Below are positions 43,920 through 55,634 of a stretch of DNA of 64,000 bases, piece by piece (within the stretch, counting starts at the first letter, position 1; every line of letters begins with the position of its first letter). Made by a program: the position numbers and the translations under genes. The notes below the pieces were generated by a model, which made no database searches, was not told the origin of the DNA, and saw only the letters and a list, made by a program, of their open reading frames with translations. The stretch comes from Crocodylus rhombifer (lineage: Eukaryota > Chordata > Crocodylia > Crocodylidae), in NCBI GenBank assembly GCA_038503035.1, contig JAVSML010025182.1, positions 1 through 64,000 of the forward strand. The letters are read 5' to 3'.

Positions 43920-46009
43920 TTCTGGAAACAAACAATCTTGAATTCATGGGGTCCTCGAGAGTTGGGAAACTGAGTGTCCAAGATGAGTGGTCGTTCCTTA
44001 AGGAGACGATCCTCCATGCCCAAGGGGTGACAGTCCCAATGAGAATCAAAGGGAGCAAGAGTGCTCAAAAGCCCCCCAGCTCATCAAAAGCATTCAGGAA
44101 CACCTGAAAGCCAAAAGACAGGCATACGCCCAGTGGAAGGGAGGGGCTATCACCAAAGAGTAGTATACCTCCATCGCTCGGGATTGTAGGGGAGCTGTTA
44201 GGAAAGCTAAGGCAGATACAGAACTAGGGCTAGCATTAAGGATCGAGGACAACAAAAAGTCCTTTTTTTAAATACATAAGGAATATGAAGAAAGCACCAG
44301 GTAACTTGGGGCCCCTGAGGGATACAATAGGCAATCTGGTGGTTGCACCAGAGGAAAAGGCCGACCTTTTTAACAATTTCTTTGCCTCCTTTTTTTTGTG
44401 CTGGGACTAGGACTCCCCCAGTGAGACTCAGGAGAAACTCTGACAGGGCTAGTGTTGGGGAGGACAGAGTTAGGGAACTTCTGGAGGGGCTGGATGTGTT
44501 CAAATCAGCAGGTCCAGATGTTCTCCACCCCAGGGTGCTGAGGGAATTGGCAGGGGTTATTGGTTCTCTGGCCAGATGACAGATGACTGGAAGAGGCCCA
44601 ATGTGGTCCCCATTTTCAAAAAAGGGAAGAGGGAGGACACGGGCAACTATAGGCCCATTAGTCTTACTTTGATCCTGGGGAAGGTCTTTGAGAAGATTAT
44701 CCAGGAGCACAACTGGGAAGGACCAGCGGGGGGTGGGAACAATGCTCAGGGGCAACCAGCGTGGCTTCATTAGCAGCAGGTCCTGTCAGACAACTGTGAT
44801 TGCCTTCTATGATCAGGTCACAAAATCACTGGATGCAGGTGTCGTGGTGGATGTAGTCTTTCTGGACTTCAGGAAGGCCTTTGACACTGTCTCCCACCCC
44901 ATTCTCATTAAAAAGCTAGGCGACAGTGGCATTGATGCCTACACAGTCAGATGGGTCGAAGATTGGCTAAGGGACCGCACCCAGAGAGTGGTGGTAGACG
45001 GTTCATATTAGACCTGGAGGGATGTGGGCAGTGGGGTCCCCCAGGGCTTGGTCCTTGGGTCTGCACTGTTTAATCTCTTTATTAGTGACTTCGATGAGGG
45101 GGTGAAAAGCACCCTGTTCAAATTCACTGACGACACCAAGATCTGGGGCGAGGTGGGCACACTAGAAGGAAGGGAAAGGATACAGTTGGACCTGGACAGG
45201 TTACAGGGGTGGACAAATGAGAATAGGATGGGATTCAATACTGACAAGTACAAGGTGATGCATGTGGGCAGTAAGAACCAGCAGCATACCTACAGGCTGG
45301 GGAACTCCCTTCTCGTTAACACAGTGACAGAAAGGGATCTTGGAGTCATTATTAATTCCAAAATGAACATGGGTCACCAATGTGAGGACGCAGTCAGCAA
45401 AGCCAACCGCACCTTGTCATGCATCCACAGATGTATCATAAGCAGGACCAAGGAGGTGATCCTCCCCCTCTGTGCAACACTGGTCAGGTCACAGTTAGAG
45501 TACTGCGTCCAGTTCTGGGCATCGCACTTTAGAAGGGATGCAGCCACCATCGAGAGGGGCTAGAGGAGGGCCATTAGCACGATCCAGGGACAGCAGGGCA
45601 GACCCTATAAGGAGAGGCTATAGGGCCTGAACCTGTTCTTCCTTCACAAGAGAAGGCTGAGAAGAGACCTGGTGGCCATCTACAAACTTACCAGGGTGGA
45701 CCAGCAGGGAATGGGAGAGACCCTGTTCACCCATGCACCTCCCAGAGTAACAAGGAATAATGGCCGTAAGTTGTTTGAGAGTAGGTTCAGTCTGGACATT
45801 AGAAGACACTATTTCACAGTCAGGGCAACTAGGATCTGGAACCAACTTCCAAGGGAAGTAGTGCTGGTTCCTACCTTGGGGGTCTTTAAGAGGCCTGACA
45901 ATTACCTGGCTGAGGTCCTATGAGCCCAGTATTCTCTCCTGCCCATAGCAGGGGGTCAGACTTGATGATCTGCAAGGTCCCTTCCAACCCTATATCTATG
46001 AATCTATGA
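43920..46009 (+). mobile_element. CR1 LINE, longest copy: most of ORF2 plus 3' UTR and tail
   Basis: About 2.1 kb of plus-strand CR1, truncated at its 5' end within ORF2 before the reverse transcriptase. In order: the linker SRVGKLSVQDEWSFL, SAGPDVLHPRVLRELA, the finger motif RPISLT, DVVFLDFRKAFDTVSHPIL, SGVPQG and LFKFTDDTKIWG (catalytic box FTDD where CR1 has FADD), then NRMGFNTDKYKVMHVG and the C-terminal LEYCVQFWASHFRRD. The ORF ends at the TGA near 45921. The 3' UTR has GATGATCTGCAAGGTCCC and CCTTCCAACCC, and the tail is two and a half ATCTATGA units. Stops (for example after DGSY near 45009) and frameshifts make it inactive. Confidence 0.96.
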
Positions 46010-46069
46010 ATAATGTCTTGTCCAGATGGACAGGTCCCTCTTATCTCCCAAGTATGAATTTCTCATACT

Positions 46070-47020
46070 ATTTGCTTATCTCTTCCCCACTCCCACTAAT
46101 TAATATTAATGAAGATGAAAGCCAAATGCCACTATATGGAAAAACAGTAGGCGGTGTTGTTGTAAAGGCACTTTGTCCTAGTGGAAGACAATGCAAGAAA
46201 CTACACCAGAAAGGCCTGAATCTCTCCTATTCATCTAGTCAAGGTAATGGTCACTAAATGGTCTTCATGGGTGATCTTCATAAACAACTGGTGTAAACAA
46301 AGGATACCTGAAGCTCAGAGAAACGAGCCATTAAACCTCTTAAAGTTGACGTCCCATTGGACAGTACCTTTAGTACTTCTCTGATAGGTAGAAAAGCATA
46401 AATAAGCCACTTGAAAAATCTAGGTATGGCAGAATCGAAGACTACAGTGTGGACTTATAAATGCAGTACTGAGCCAGACGCGCTTAAATGGAACTAATAG
46501 CAAGCATAGGTACCTAAAGGCAATTAGGAAGATGTCCCAAGGGGAGGATAGAGCATTTCCTACAATCCAGCTAAAGAATCTTTCCATGTAGAAGCAGAAG
46601 CAAGTGTAGTAGAGCCATTTCTGCAAGAAGCTAGTGTTTTGAACTGTCAAGGAACAAGCTCTGCTAGCAGATGTTAGCCATCCAGCATCCACTGTGAATG
46701 GAGGGATACAACAGGCATTTCTACATCTCCCCCAGAACAGCTATATGAAGAACAACAGGTTTCACTTGGTCCCAGAGATGAATGGTTTTCTGCCACAGCA
46801 AGACCCTCTGATCATTGATATAGTACATCACGACAGTGTTGTCAGCAAGTATTTACAGTCCAACACCTAGAAGCACTGGCAGAAAAGGACAGGCACATCA
46901 ACAAACAGCTCTCAGTTCAATAACTTTTTGTGAAGATTTTTCCTCTTGGTGAGAAAAGAGACCATGGCTCCAAACATAGCCCATATGCACTTCTCCATCC
47001 ATTACTGGTTATCACATTGA
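46070..47020 (-). mobile_element. DIRS-type (tyrosine-recombinase) retroelement remnant
   Basis: Read on minus, from right to left: VIELRAVC and DNTVVMYYINDQ (46930-46800) match the RNase H-like part of DIRS pol, which normally reads INLLELRA...DN...YIN.QGG. Then comes a decayed stretch with SSPWDIFLI near 46530. From 46430 to 46270 RFFKWLIYAFLPIREV and TSTLRGLMARF, and at about 46240-46100 a segment resembling LVTITLTR.IGEIQAF and TRTKC, match the DIRS tyrosine recombinase (usually ..ITSARRV.ELQAL...KDKV). The order agrees with a DIRS element. Many stops and frame changes make it dead. No terminal repeats are recognised, and both ends are approximate. Confidence 0.62.
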
Positions 47021-47035
47021 GAATAGGTGAGGAGA

Positions 47036-48166
47036 AAAGGGCACCTTGATACATTTGTGCTGACTAGCAGTACATCAATAAAGATTTTCTTAGCTGATAC
47101 CAATAGCTGATTATTCACCAGGCACATCAGCTGATACCAATCTGATAACTGATTTACAGGAGCACAGCCAGGCAGCGTGGAGAGCAGCTCCCTGCAGGTA
47201 AGTCTGTGGCGGGGAAGAGACATGGGGAGGGGGGACAGATCAAGGCCCCCACGGTAAGGGAGGGAGTGGGGCAAAGGCAGGGGCTGGGGGTGATGCCCAG
47301 CCAGGGCAGTGAACGGGACTCAGGAGCTGGGGTGGGGAGCAGGATGGATCCCAGCATTTAAAAATAGCAGTGGAGGCGCTTGAACTAAAGCTTGTCAAAT
47401 GAGCATTAGTTCGAGTGCTACCACCACTATTTTTAAGTTTCAGGACTCTTTTAGAAGCAGAGCCAAGTGGAGTGAGGGTGGAGGCTGCCTGCTGTGGGCT
47501 CGGGGCTCTCCGCCTTGCTGCCTTCGCCCCAGGAGTCCCATGCTAGCTGCGCATCCCCTGCCCACCCACCAGCAGCAAGTACAACTCACCACCACCGCTA
47601 CTGCGGGGCGGGCAGGGGACACACAGCTCCTGGGGAAAGGCAGCATGGCAGAGAGCCCGGAGCCCACAGCAGGCAGCCCACCTTCACCCCACACACAAAT
47701 CTGGGGGAGGGGAACACAGCAGCGGGGAGCTGCCCTCACTCCTGACCACCCTCATGCCCCCCTGAAAAGCCACCAGTGGCTCTGTCCCACTCCCCACCCT
47801 GGCTACAATGTCTCAATCATTACCCTGGCTGAGAAGCACCCCCAGCCCCAACCCCTGCCCCAGCCCCTCCCACACTGTGGGGGCCTTGACCTCTCCCCTG
47901 ACCCTTTCCCTCCCCCATACCCCTTTCCCTCCACAGATTTACTTGCAAGTCGCTGCTCTCCGCACTGCTCAGCTCCATTCCTGGCCACACGTATGCTACA
48001 GCTGTATACATACACACAGTGTCCGGGGGCTCTGGCCAAAAGGCGTATTATATTTATCAGTGACATTATTGGCTACACCAGCCAAAAGAAGCCAATAGCT
48101 GATAATGCTAATTTCCCTTTTATCAGTGCTGATCCAGTACAGCACCAATATATCGGTGCACCTCTA
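47036..48166. mobile_element. hAT-like element, TAGGGGTGCACC family, copy 1
   Basis: The right end reversed reads TAGAGGTGCACCGATATATT, and the left has GGGCACCTTGATACATT in the same arrangement. Both arms continue in parallel (GTGCTG, GATAA, TTAGC). It shares the arm layout and GC-rich interior (GTAAGTC, GGGGGACAGATCAA) with the 60683-61687 copy. The 257-codon open frame at 47399-48172 spans this interior; it is Pro/Ser/His-rich with no domain and is taken as an artefact. The left boundary is uncertain. Confidence 0.62.
47358..47436. repeat. Imperfect palindrome inside the hAT-like element
   Basis: TTAAAAATAG on the left mirrors CTATTTTTAA on the right. The inner arms GCGCTTGAACTAAAGC and GCATTAGTTCGAGTGC are separated by a loop of about 9 bases. 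The related element at 60683 lacks it at the corresponding place, and the arm sequence recurs in the MITE at 32862-33182. Confidence 0.7.
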
Positions 48167-48239
48167 TTGTGAGTGTCTTCCACCAGTCCTGGGGAGGACA
48201 GAACTATCTAGCTAACTAAAACAAAACATCATATATAAT

Positions 48240-48612
48240 TAGAGACCTAATTAATTTGCAGCGAGACAAAGGACTTTTTGTGGCTTGGTTGTGGCATAAA
48301 AAGCCAACTTCATAGGCATTTCCTGGTGGCCCTGCCCCTTGCCTTTGATTGGTAGAAAGGCCCTGAGGAGAGGAGGGACAAAGGGGCAGCCACTATCTTG
48401 GTTGCTGGCTGCCCTTCATGCTGCCCCACCAGCCAGAGCCTTCCCCTCCCAGGCAGGCTAGGAGGCAGCAAGGACTGCTGGCTCCCACTGAGGAACCAGC
48501 ATTTTATTTTTGTTAATTTTTTTTTAAGTTGATTTTATAGTCTCTCAGATTTTGCTAAATGGTTTCACAGAAACCATGAAATCCGGGAAATCGCAAATTT
48601 AGTAGGTTCCTA
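48240..48612. mobile_element. hAT-type non-autonomous element, GGGACCTAC family, copy 2
   Basis: The ends are TAGAGACCTAATTAATTTGC and, reversed, TAGGAACCTACTAAATTTGC. The interior follows the copy at 42137 (GGCAGCCACTATCTTGG, GCCTTCCCCTCCCAGGC, then a T-rich right part). The flanks show no convincing 8-bp duplication, unlike copy 1. Confidence 0.72.
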
Positions 48613-49728
48613 GATATGTCTGCCAGGTAGACACACTTGTCTCAATCACCCTTGTACTACTGCAAGTCTGGCAATCTGTCACATAGCCAATAATTTCAAG
48701 AAGCCATTAAGTTTCAGGAAAATTCTGACTGATGCTCTCATGTGAGACTGAAATTGATTGCAAAAGGTAGGCCTTTTCTGCTACGAAGATCAAATCTACC
48801 CACATATGCTTTGTCCTCTGGGTAGAGGTGAGAATTGATTTTGCCTTATTGACTCTTGACTTTTATGGCAGCAAATACACCCAAGGATTATAGAGATTGA
48901 TTCATTCACCTAATGAAGAGGCTGACCCCACACCTCATCCAAAATCTGATAGGGATAAATCTTTCATTTCCTCTAGAAAGCTACCACTATCACCCAAAAG
49001 CCTAAAGGATACCAAAAGAAACCAAAAGAAGAAAATTCTGTACTGAGTGTATCTGAAGTAATTCTTGTGAGCTGAGTGAACGGTGATTATGAAAGTATGC
49101 CTCTTGCATGTCTAGATTTGAAAGCTCCTCTACACATCACCATGCTGAGCTAGAATCAACAGATGAACATACTGAGTGAGGAGATAGTTATGGGACATCC
49201 CTCCTTTGGTTTTGGAATCAGGAGAGAAGAGTTGAATCCCCTGCCCTACAATGCCACAAGCATTTCTTCACTTCTCCAAAATGTAGGAGTTGCATCCTGA
49301 GGAACATCTCATGATGGGGACCCCAAAAATTGAAAGGAGGGAACTGGTAAGAGGATTCCTTGTCTTCAATCTCCAGGCCCTAAGACTGCATTTCCAACTA
49401 TCCTGAAAACCAAAGTTAAAGCTTCCAAAAGAAGAAGGAAGTTGGATCTTCTGGCTGTGCAAGGAGTTCAACTGCACTCTCAAAGCCGCTGGCAGGAGAT
49501 GTGACGAATGAGTAACAAATGAACAGCAGACAAACAAGGGGAAAGAGTGTCTCCTCAGAGGGCATGTTGTTTGCAGATGACACAACTTTCAGTATTCCAC
49601 AGATTACAATCAAGAAGGCCTGCACAGTTTTTTTTGTGGTCACATTACCTTAAGCCACTGTGTCTGAGGCACTGAGGGGGCAGCTTGCAGCAAGTTGTCA
49701 GAAACCAGGTATCCTTCATGAAACACTT
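48613..49728. other. MTA3 intron, no identified feature
   Basis: Mixed intron sequence. The minus frames at 49268-49643 have no recognisable domain. Confidence 0.5.
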
Positions 49729-49735
49729 CTCCCTG

Positions 49736-50212
49736 GGCACATCTACATGAGCAATTAATGTGCATGAATAAACTCTAGTGCAGTTTATGCCAGAATTTAT
49801 TACTCCCAGGCATAGCATTTACACATGCACATAGAACCACAGCATGTTGAGCCAGGGCAGCACAGCCCTGGCTGGCAGGGGACCCGTTGGGGGCCAGCTG
49901 GCCAGCCCAGGGCTGCCCAAGTCCAAATCAACATGCTGCAGCAGGGCTGGGACATGAGCATGCTACAGTGCAGGGCTAGCTGTCAGGCAGCTCCCACACT
50001 GCAGCACCCTCATGCCCCAGTCAGCCCTGGTCATGATCTACACGTGTTGCAGTGACATAAATAACCCTACCACAGGACATTGTGTCATGCAATCATATCC
50101 TACGGCAGAGTTAATTAGTTTACTCCAATTTAATAGCACTGTGCATGTAGGCAGTAATGCTTTATTGCAGTGCTAATTAGTCAACTCCGCAGTAAAGCAC
50201 ATGTGTAGATGC
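49736..50212. mobile_element. MITE with CTCCCTG flanking duplication
   Basis: CTCCCTG stands on both sides (49729-49735 and 50213-50219). The left end GGCACATCTACATGAGC and reversed right end GCATCTACACATGTGC are inverted relatives. The right arm contains GTTAATTAG, GCTAATTAGTCAACTCCGC and GCAGTAAAG; the middle is GC-rich. The element at 595-1031 is a more eroded relative. No coding region is present. Confidence 0.72.
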
Positions 50213-51662
50213 CTCCCTGTGTCCGTGTGGGAATCTCTCTACAAACTGGGATCATCAGTAGTCCCAAATTAGGTAACTGTATTTGCAATTGTTTGCAGTA
50301 TGCAAGTCCCTAAGAAAAAGGTTCAAGTTGTTTAGGTCTTTGCTGCCAAGAGGTCATTTTAGGTCGTCCATGTGGCTTCAACCTCTCCTTGAGGACAGCT
50401 GTTGAATGCTTATAAAAGTATTTGAAGACTTTAGAAGGGTCAGGGTAGCAGTAGTCCTCTTTCTGGAAAGTGGAAGGCACGAGTGCAAGTGTTTGCCAAA
50501 GGTCCTTGGCTGTTTACAACCTACCAGAGATGAAAAAATGTCAAGAAGTTTGAGAATCATATCTTACTCTGTTTCCACTGGGATCCCCATAGCCAACCTC
50601 CTCAGAAGTTTCTGAGAGACTCAGCAGGCAATACCCCAATGCTCCCCACTATAAGGATGGGCTCTCCAGCTTCCTTCCTTCCACATTACTGCACAAATGG
50701 TGGGCACTTCCGGTTTCACTTTATCTTACAACCCGGCATACCAGTTAGCAGAGCATGCTTGCTTGCAAGATGCCGGATAACAGAACTTTTACCATACTAA
50801 GGCCTTCAGCACCAATTGCTCTGGTACTTGCTGTGTTGATGCTGAGGACTTCGGAGCACTGCTCTGAAGTACCAGGCACATGAAATCTAAATCCAGATCC
50901 AATGGTGAACACGTGGTGCCAACATGCGAGCAAGACCACTTCTGGTCTCTGATCTACTGCCTATGTTAACCTTGCTTGGTGAGGAAAATAAAGATTTACA
51001 TCTCTGAATACCATGAGACTGGTGCTCTTTACACCCTTTCTCTTCACTTGGCTTTATATACTCTGACCTCAAAGTTTATTAAAGAATATTTTACCTATTA
51101 CAAAAATTCATTAGAGTCCCTGTTCAACCCAATTAAATATGTATTTTATCTTATTTGAGGACAAGTTGTATATGACAAGTGCCTTGTTTCTGAAAGGCAG
51201 AATGAAGAAAAGAGAGTTTCCCTTGAAAATACTGGTAAGTATGTTTATTTTCCCAGGGACAAAACACAGGCACCTGGGGGGGTGGGGGGGGGACGGACAG
51301 AGGGAAGCAAAACAGTGCAGCTACTATTAATCTCCTAGTAGCTGCTGGCCAAGTCAAAATGCCCAGCCCTCTACTCTTAAGGTGAGCTAAGTGGGCAGCC
51401 AGAAGCACCCATGTCATCTGAGGGCCCACCCAGCCCCACACTCAGTCCGGCTTTAGAAATACAGTAGAGTTGAACCAGGACCAGCTACTACAGCTCAAGT
51501 CTCTACCAGAGGTGAAAAGGCTCCTATTGTCCACAGCCAGCAGATAGGGAGCCCCACATGCTACTGTGCTACCCTCTGCATAGTAAGTGTAGCATCACTT
51601 CCTCTTTCCTTTGGTAGAGGTTCCTTCTGCAAAAGCTGCTAGTATTGTATTTCCTGGCTTAA

Positions 51663-51678
51663 CCCCCCCCCCCCCCCC
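51663..51678. repeat. Poly-C run
   Basis: An uninterrupted C homopolymer of about 16 bases in intron sequence. Confidence 0.85.
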
Positions 51679-53014
51679 AATACCCAGCAGCTGATTTTTT
51701 TGGGGGGGAGGAAGTACATGTTGTATATGAGAAAGTACAATGTCATACTTGTGTGATCTCCTTCATGTTTCAAACTTCTTGATAAATTTATATTGCAAAG
51801 ATCTGAAAGCAACAAATGCCTCAAGTTTTCTGATTGAATCCACAGTCCCCCTCACGGCATCATCATTTCCTGTATTATAACCACAAAGACATGTAGGCAA
51901 ATCCAAAGCTTTTCTGCCATATAAATTCTTGTCCTCAATAGGCAAAGAAATAACTCTTTCAAGATTCCTTTGCTGGCAGACAGGGAAAGGGACAGCTTTT
52001 ATAAAACACCCCCCACAACTTTCCCTTTTAGGAAGACTCTGCTTGCAAAACATGGGCGATCTATTCTCTCCATGATAAACACAGCTCTAGTCAAATCAAG
52101 CAGAAGGCATTTTCTTGGGGTGGGGTGCAGGCAGAGTGACAGAGAGAAAAAAGGGAAAGGTGTGCCTGTTCAACACATGAAAAGTCAAAGTTCGAAGAGT
52201 CTGTGATTTCTTGAACAAATCTAGAGATAACATGCTACAAAATACTTTATCTATGTTACAAAATGACAAGCCTATCATCCAACTCAGCATTGGCAAATTG
52301 AGGAAGCTCTTCTTTCATAAAGTGAAACAGAATGGAAGATAAGAGAAAAAATCATTCTTTATTGTCTGTGTGAGATTTAAAATAAGGGTTTTTTTTCCAT
52401 TCTTAAGCTCTGTTTATAAGTTTGATCTCTAGGGTATATTCTTTTTCCTCAATTCACATATATCAGTCCCCATGATCAGTAAGTAGTGGGAGCAACACAT
52501 GAGTGCTGGGAAAATAATAGTCTTCTGAATGCTTATCATTAAAACCTTTTAAACAATTAATTCAGATGTCAATAAAAAACAATCAGTGAAGTAATAAACA
52601 CTGCATTATATTAGCTATCTTACTCTGATGTTTCGTTTTCAACATAAAACATATAGTCAAATAATATTTTTTAAGTTTGCTGCCACATTTATGACTTATA
52701 CACAGCATATTTGATAATGTGCGTTTATTAGGCATGAATTCTCCTAAAATATTCAGTTTTAGTGAATTAAAAGTGCCTGCCTATTTTTCATAAAGCATAC
52801 CATATTAAAAGCAACATCATTTTAGAAGTAACCACACAACAGACTCCCAAAGCACTTGCCAGCTAATCTCCTGTTGTCTTTTATCATTAAAAATGACACT
52901 TTGTAAAAATTCCATGATTACTTTACCCACCTCTCTGAATGGTAAAGTTCTCCAGGCTACTGAAGGTCTCATGCTTAGAACATTATATATTAATGATCTA
53001 CTATCAAGGAACCC

Positions 53015-53032
53015 TTTTTTTTTTTTTTTTTT
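53015..53032. repeat. Poly-T run
   Basis: A T homopolymer of about 18 bases in intron sequence, with no LINE body next to it. Confidence 0.85.
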
Positions 53033-53993
53033 AACAGAAAATTGTCGTTTTGGACCTATAAATCTTGACAGAGGAATTAGGGGGCAGGTACAGCAATGAA
53101 AATATTCTTTGTTTTAAAGAAAGAATATCATTTTCCTATAGGGATAAGGAAGATAAAGGCCCTGGACAAATCTGAAAGTAGTATCCTGGTATTTTTTTTT
53201 TAACTAGTAGATCAAGCAAGAAAAAAAAAATCTTGAAATTAATTTTAATAAAGTCCTGTTACTGTCTATGACCCCTATTTATAATGCCATCACAGCCACA
53301 GTGTTCCATGTTATCCCTGATCATTATAAAATTGAAAGAACAGGGGTTTTGCTTGATTGTCATGAAGGGCAACACCATTATATAGGAGTAGTCATGCCTG
53401 TATTCCTTTCCTCTACAGCACTTTGATTTCAATTTGGTTAGCAAGGAGTGTGGACATATTCTGGCATTCAAAGGGAGGATGCTAACAGGGGGGTGCTAAG
53501 GCAAAACTTTATTCTGAAACACATTACAGTCATTTCAGGAAAATGCAATATATTTTTTCATTCCATGTTCAGTTTGCATTCTAAGTAAATACAGTCAGAA
53601 GCAACGATGTCTGATAAGCAGTCTGGAGGGAGATTTTCTCTCTCATTTCTACTCTCCTCCAAATAAGATGATTTGATTTGTTTCAATTTTATATTTGCAT
53701 AAAGACCTAAGTGACAGGTATTAAGAAAATATTCTGGAACGAACACTATTCAGGCCCAAATTAATTTAGATCAGCACATCAAAGCATTTGCAGCACAGCC
53801 ACAGAATAATTTCGGCCTATGTTTGATACTGACTTTCCAGCTTCCAATTCTTAAAGAAAAGGAACTGCAAAGGTGTAGTGACCTAGCCACTTCTTTAATG
53901 TTGGTATACATAATAAAATACATTCAAGTTCTTGTTTTAAGTAGGATGCTTCCCCACTAAGAGCCTCCAGTGAACATTAGGAATTTCTGCACT

Positions 53994-54265
53994 CGAGGCC
54001 ATCCCTAAGTGGGGCCGACCAGGGCAACCACCCCGGGCCCTGCGCTTTGGGGGGCCCCCATGGAGCGGCGACTCCACACTGCCGCCAGCTTCACATCCGG
54101 CTGCTCCCCCCACCCCAGTCGCCAATCCTGCCACCTCTGGCCGCTCGACACCCCACCCCACCACTGCTGAACACACTGCCAGCTTCCTCACATCCGGGGG
54201 CGGGGCCACGCACAGGATGATTTGTCCTGGGCCCTGCACCCTGCACCCTGCTTGGGTCACCTCTG
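53994..54265. mobile_element. hAT-type non-autonomous element with perfect 8-bp target duplication
   Basis: TCTGCACT flanks both sides (53986-53993 and 54266-54273). The termini are CGAGGCCATCCCTAAG and, reversed, CAGAGGTGACCCAAGC, only loosely inverted. The GC-rich 272-bp interior contrasts with the AT-rich flank. It yields an open frame on minus (53937-54287) with no domain. Confidence 0.78.
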
Positions 54266-54273
54266 TCTGCACT

Positions 54274-54565
54274 GCTTCAAAAGTCACAGCAGTGCAAACA
54301 CTGCTTTATACCTGAGCAGTATATTTTCTACAAGTGGTATAGCTACTTCTGTGTTGCTCTACTGGGATAAAAATCCTGGCAGTGGCTAATGCCTAAGAAA
54401 AGAAAATACAAATCCGCTTCGCATTGCATCAAAATATACAAAGTTTCAATATAGTTTTGTAATTTTACAGAGAGATTTAATCTCATTTATAGGATACTGA
54501 ACACATCCCCATTTTTATTTAGCTTTATATGTAACACTGTTATAAAAATATAAATATTTCAACAG
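54274..54565. other. MTA3 intron, no identified feature
   Basis: AT-rich intron between a hAT element and the Penelope-like inverted repeat. Confidence 0.45.
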
Positions 54566-54571
54566 TTGTAG

Positions 54572-55005
54572 GTTGTAGCCGTGTTGGTCTAAGGACATAG
54601 GCAGGCAAGGTTCTTTGGGTAAATCCAGTATCTTTTATTAGACCAACTCAAATAGTTAGAAAAATTCTTCTTAGCAATCTTTCGGGCATAAACACCCTTT
54701 GTCAAGATGAGGAAATGTGTGCAGATCGTCTGTGCTTTTCCTGGATGAAGTGGTAAAGCAGTCAAAGGCCAATAGGTATACAAGAAAGCTATTTACATTT
54801 TAACTGACTGGCTTTCTTGCATATGTACTGGCCTCTGACTGCTATACCACTTCATCCAGGAAGAGCATAGATCATCTGCAGACATTTCCTCATCTTGACA
54901 AGGGGTGTTTGTGCCCGAAAGATTGCTAAGAAGAATTTTTCTAACTATTTGAGCTGGTCTAATAAAAGATATTGGATTTACCCAAAGAACCTTGCCTGCC
55001 TAATT
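54572..55005. mobile_element. Penelope-like element terminal sequences arranged as a long inverted repeat
   Basis: Arms at 54598-54789 and 54811-55002 are inverted copies of each other, about 92% identical by hand count, around a 21-base spacer. Each arm contains GGCAGGCAAGGTTCTTTGGG, ATCTTTTATTAGACCA, the CTTTCGGGC...AAACACC block and CTTCATCCAGGA or its complement. The left is preceded by GTAGCCGTGTTGGTCTAAG, a phrase typical of this repeat family in reptiles. The block TTGACAAGGGGTGTTTGTGCCCGAAAG-like at 54894-54920 aligns with the hammerhead-type core at 41293; here GAAA is intact but CTGATGA has diverged. No protein is encoded. Confidence 0.7.
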
Positions 55006-55626
55006 ATTTCAACTGCAGTCCCGGAAGCAACTGTGCGCTGAGCAAGTGTCTCATATAAGGAGCCACTTGTGGCTATGTTTTGGAATACAACACTCCTACC
55101 TAACCGAGTATAACAAGGGCCCATCCCAAGGTGGCCATGACATCCCTGATGGCTACTTGGCCCTTTCTTTACCCTGATCCTCCCCTTCTGTTTGTCTGCC
55201 ATGCCTTGATGTGCTTATACCTTTAAGAAAAGGGACGCTGGCTCAGGGATTCCTGAACAAGCGCTCATCTGCTCCTGTCCTACCCCCAGGGCTGATCTCT
55301 TCTGGCTCTGTCCTTGAGCCCACCCTGACTCTCATCTCCACACTGTTCCCAGGTACCTAGTCCCCCCCTGGGCACCAGACACTTCAGGCCTCCCCTAAGC
55401 CTGGGACCTGCTCTGATCCTGTCTCTACTCTGCTCCAAGGTACCTAGTCATTCCTAGGCACTGGCCCTTTCCTGGTCCTGTCTCCGTTCCACTTCAAAGT
55501 ACCTGGATCCAGCCTGGTCCTTTTTCCCCCCTTCACCCACACTTTGGTTCTACTCCCAGGCCTGTTGGGAGCTCCTCCTTCCTTTAGTCCCTCCCAAACT
55601 TCCAGTTGTTATTACAAGCTGTAATC
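55006..55626. other. Pyrimidine-rich, internally repetitive stretch
   Basis: Phrases such as GGTACCTAGTC followed by CTGGGCAC or CTAGGCAC recur at about 55352, 55440 and 55499, with CCTGGTCCTGTCTC-like text between, so a unit of 60-90 bp has duplicated. It could be part of an LTR or another repeat, but no ends are visible. It continues on the far side of the hAT element at 55635. Confidence 0.4.
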
Positions 55627-55634
55627 TTCTAGGT

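Larger units (their letters stand above)
50220..53985. other. MTA3 intron, no firmly identified feature
   Basis: A long AT-rich tract. It contains homopolymers (poly-G 51276-51292 interrupted, poly-C 51663-51678, poly-T 53015-53032). The segment 50700-50950 has CCGGCATACCAGTTAGC and similar words suggestive of a mariner-like remnant, but no inverted pair could be fixed. No MTA3 exon is seen. Confidence 0.5.

Noticed and set aside
44207..44770. 187-codon minus-strand frame opposite the long CR1
   Set aside because: Antisense shadow of CR1 ORF2.
47399..48172. 257-codon open frame on plus, the longest in the window
   Set aside because: It lies in the GC-rich interior of a hAT-like element, is low-complexity Pro/Ser/His-rich, runs across the element's right end and shows no domain or splice context.
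50700..50950. Possible mariner-like element (CCGGCATACCAGTTAGC words)
   Set aside because: No matching inverted end or TA-flanked pair could be located.
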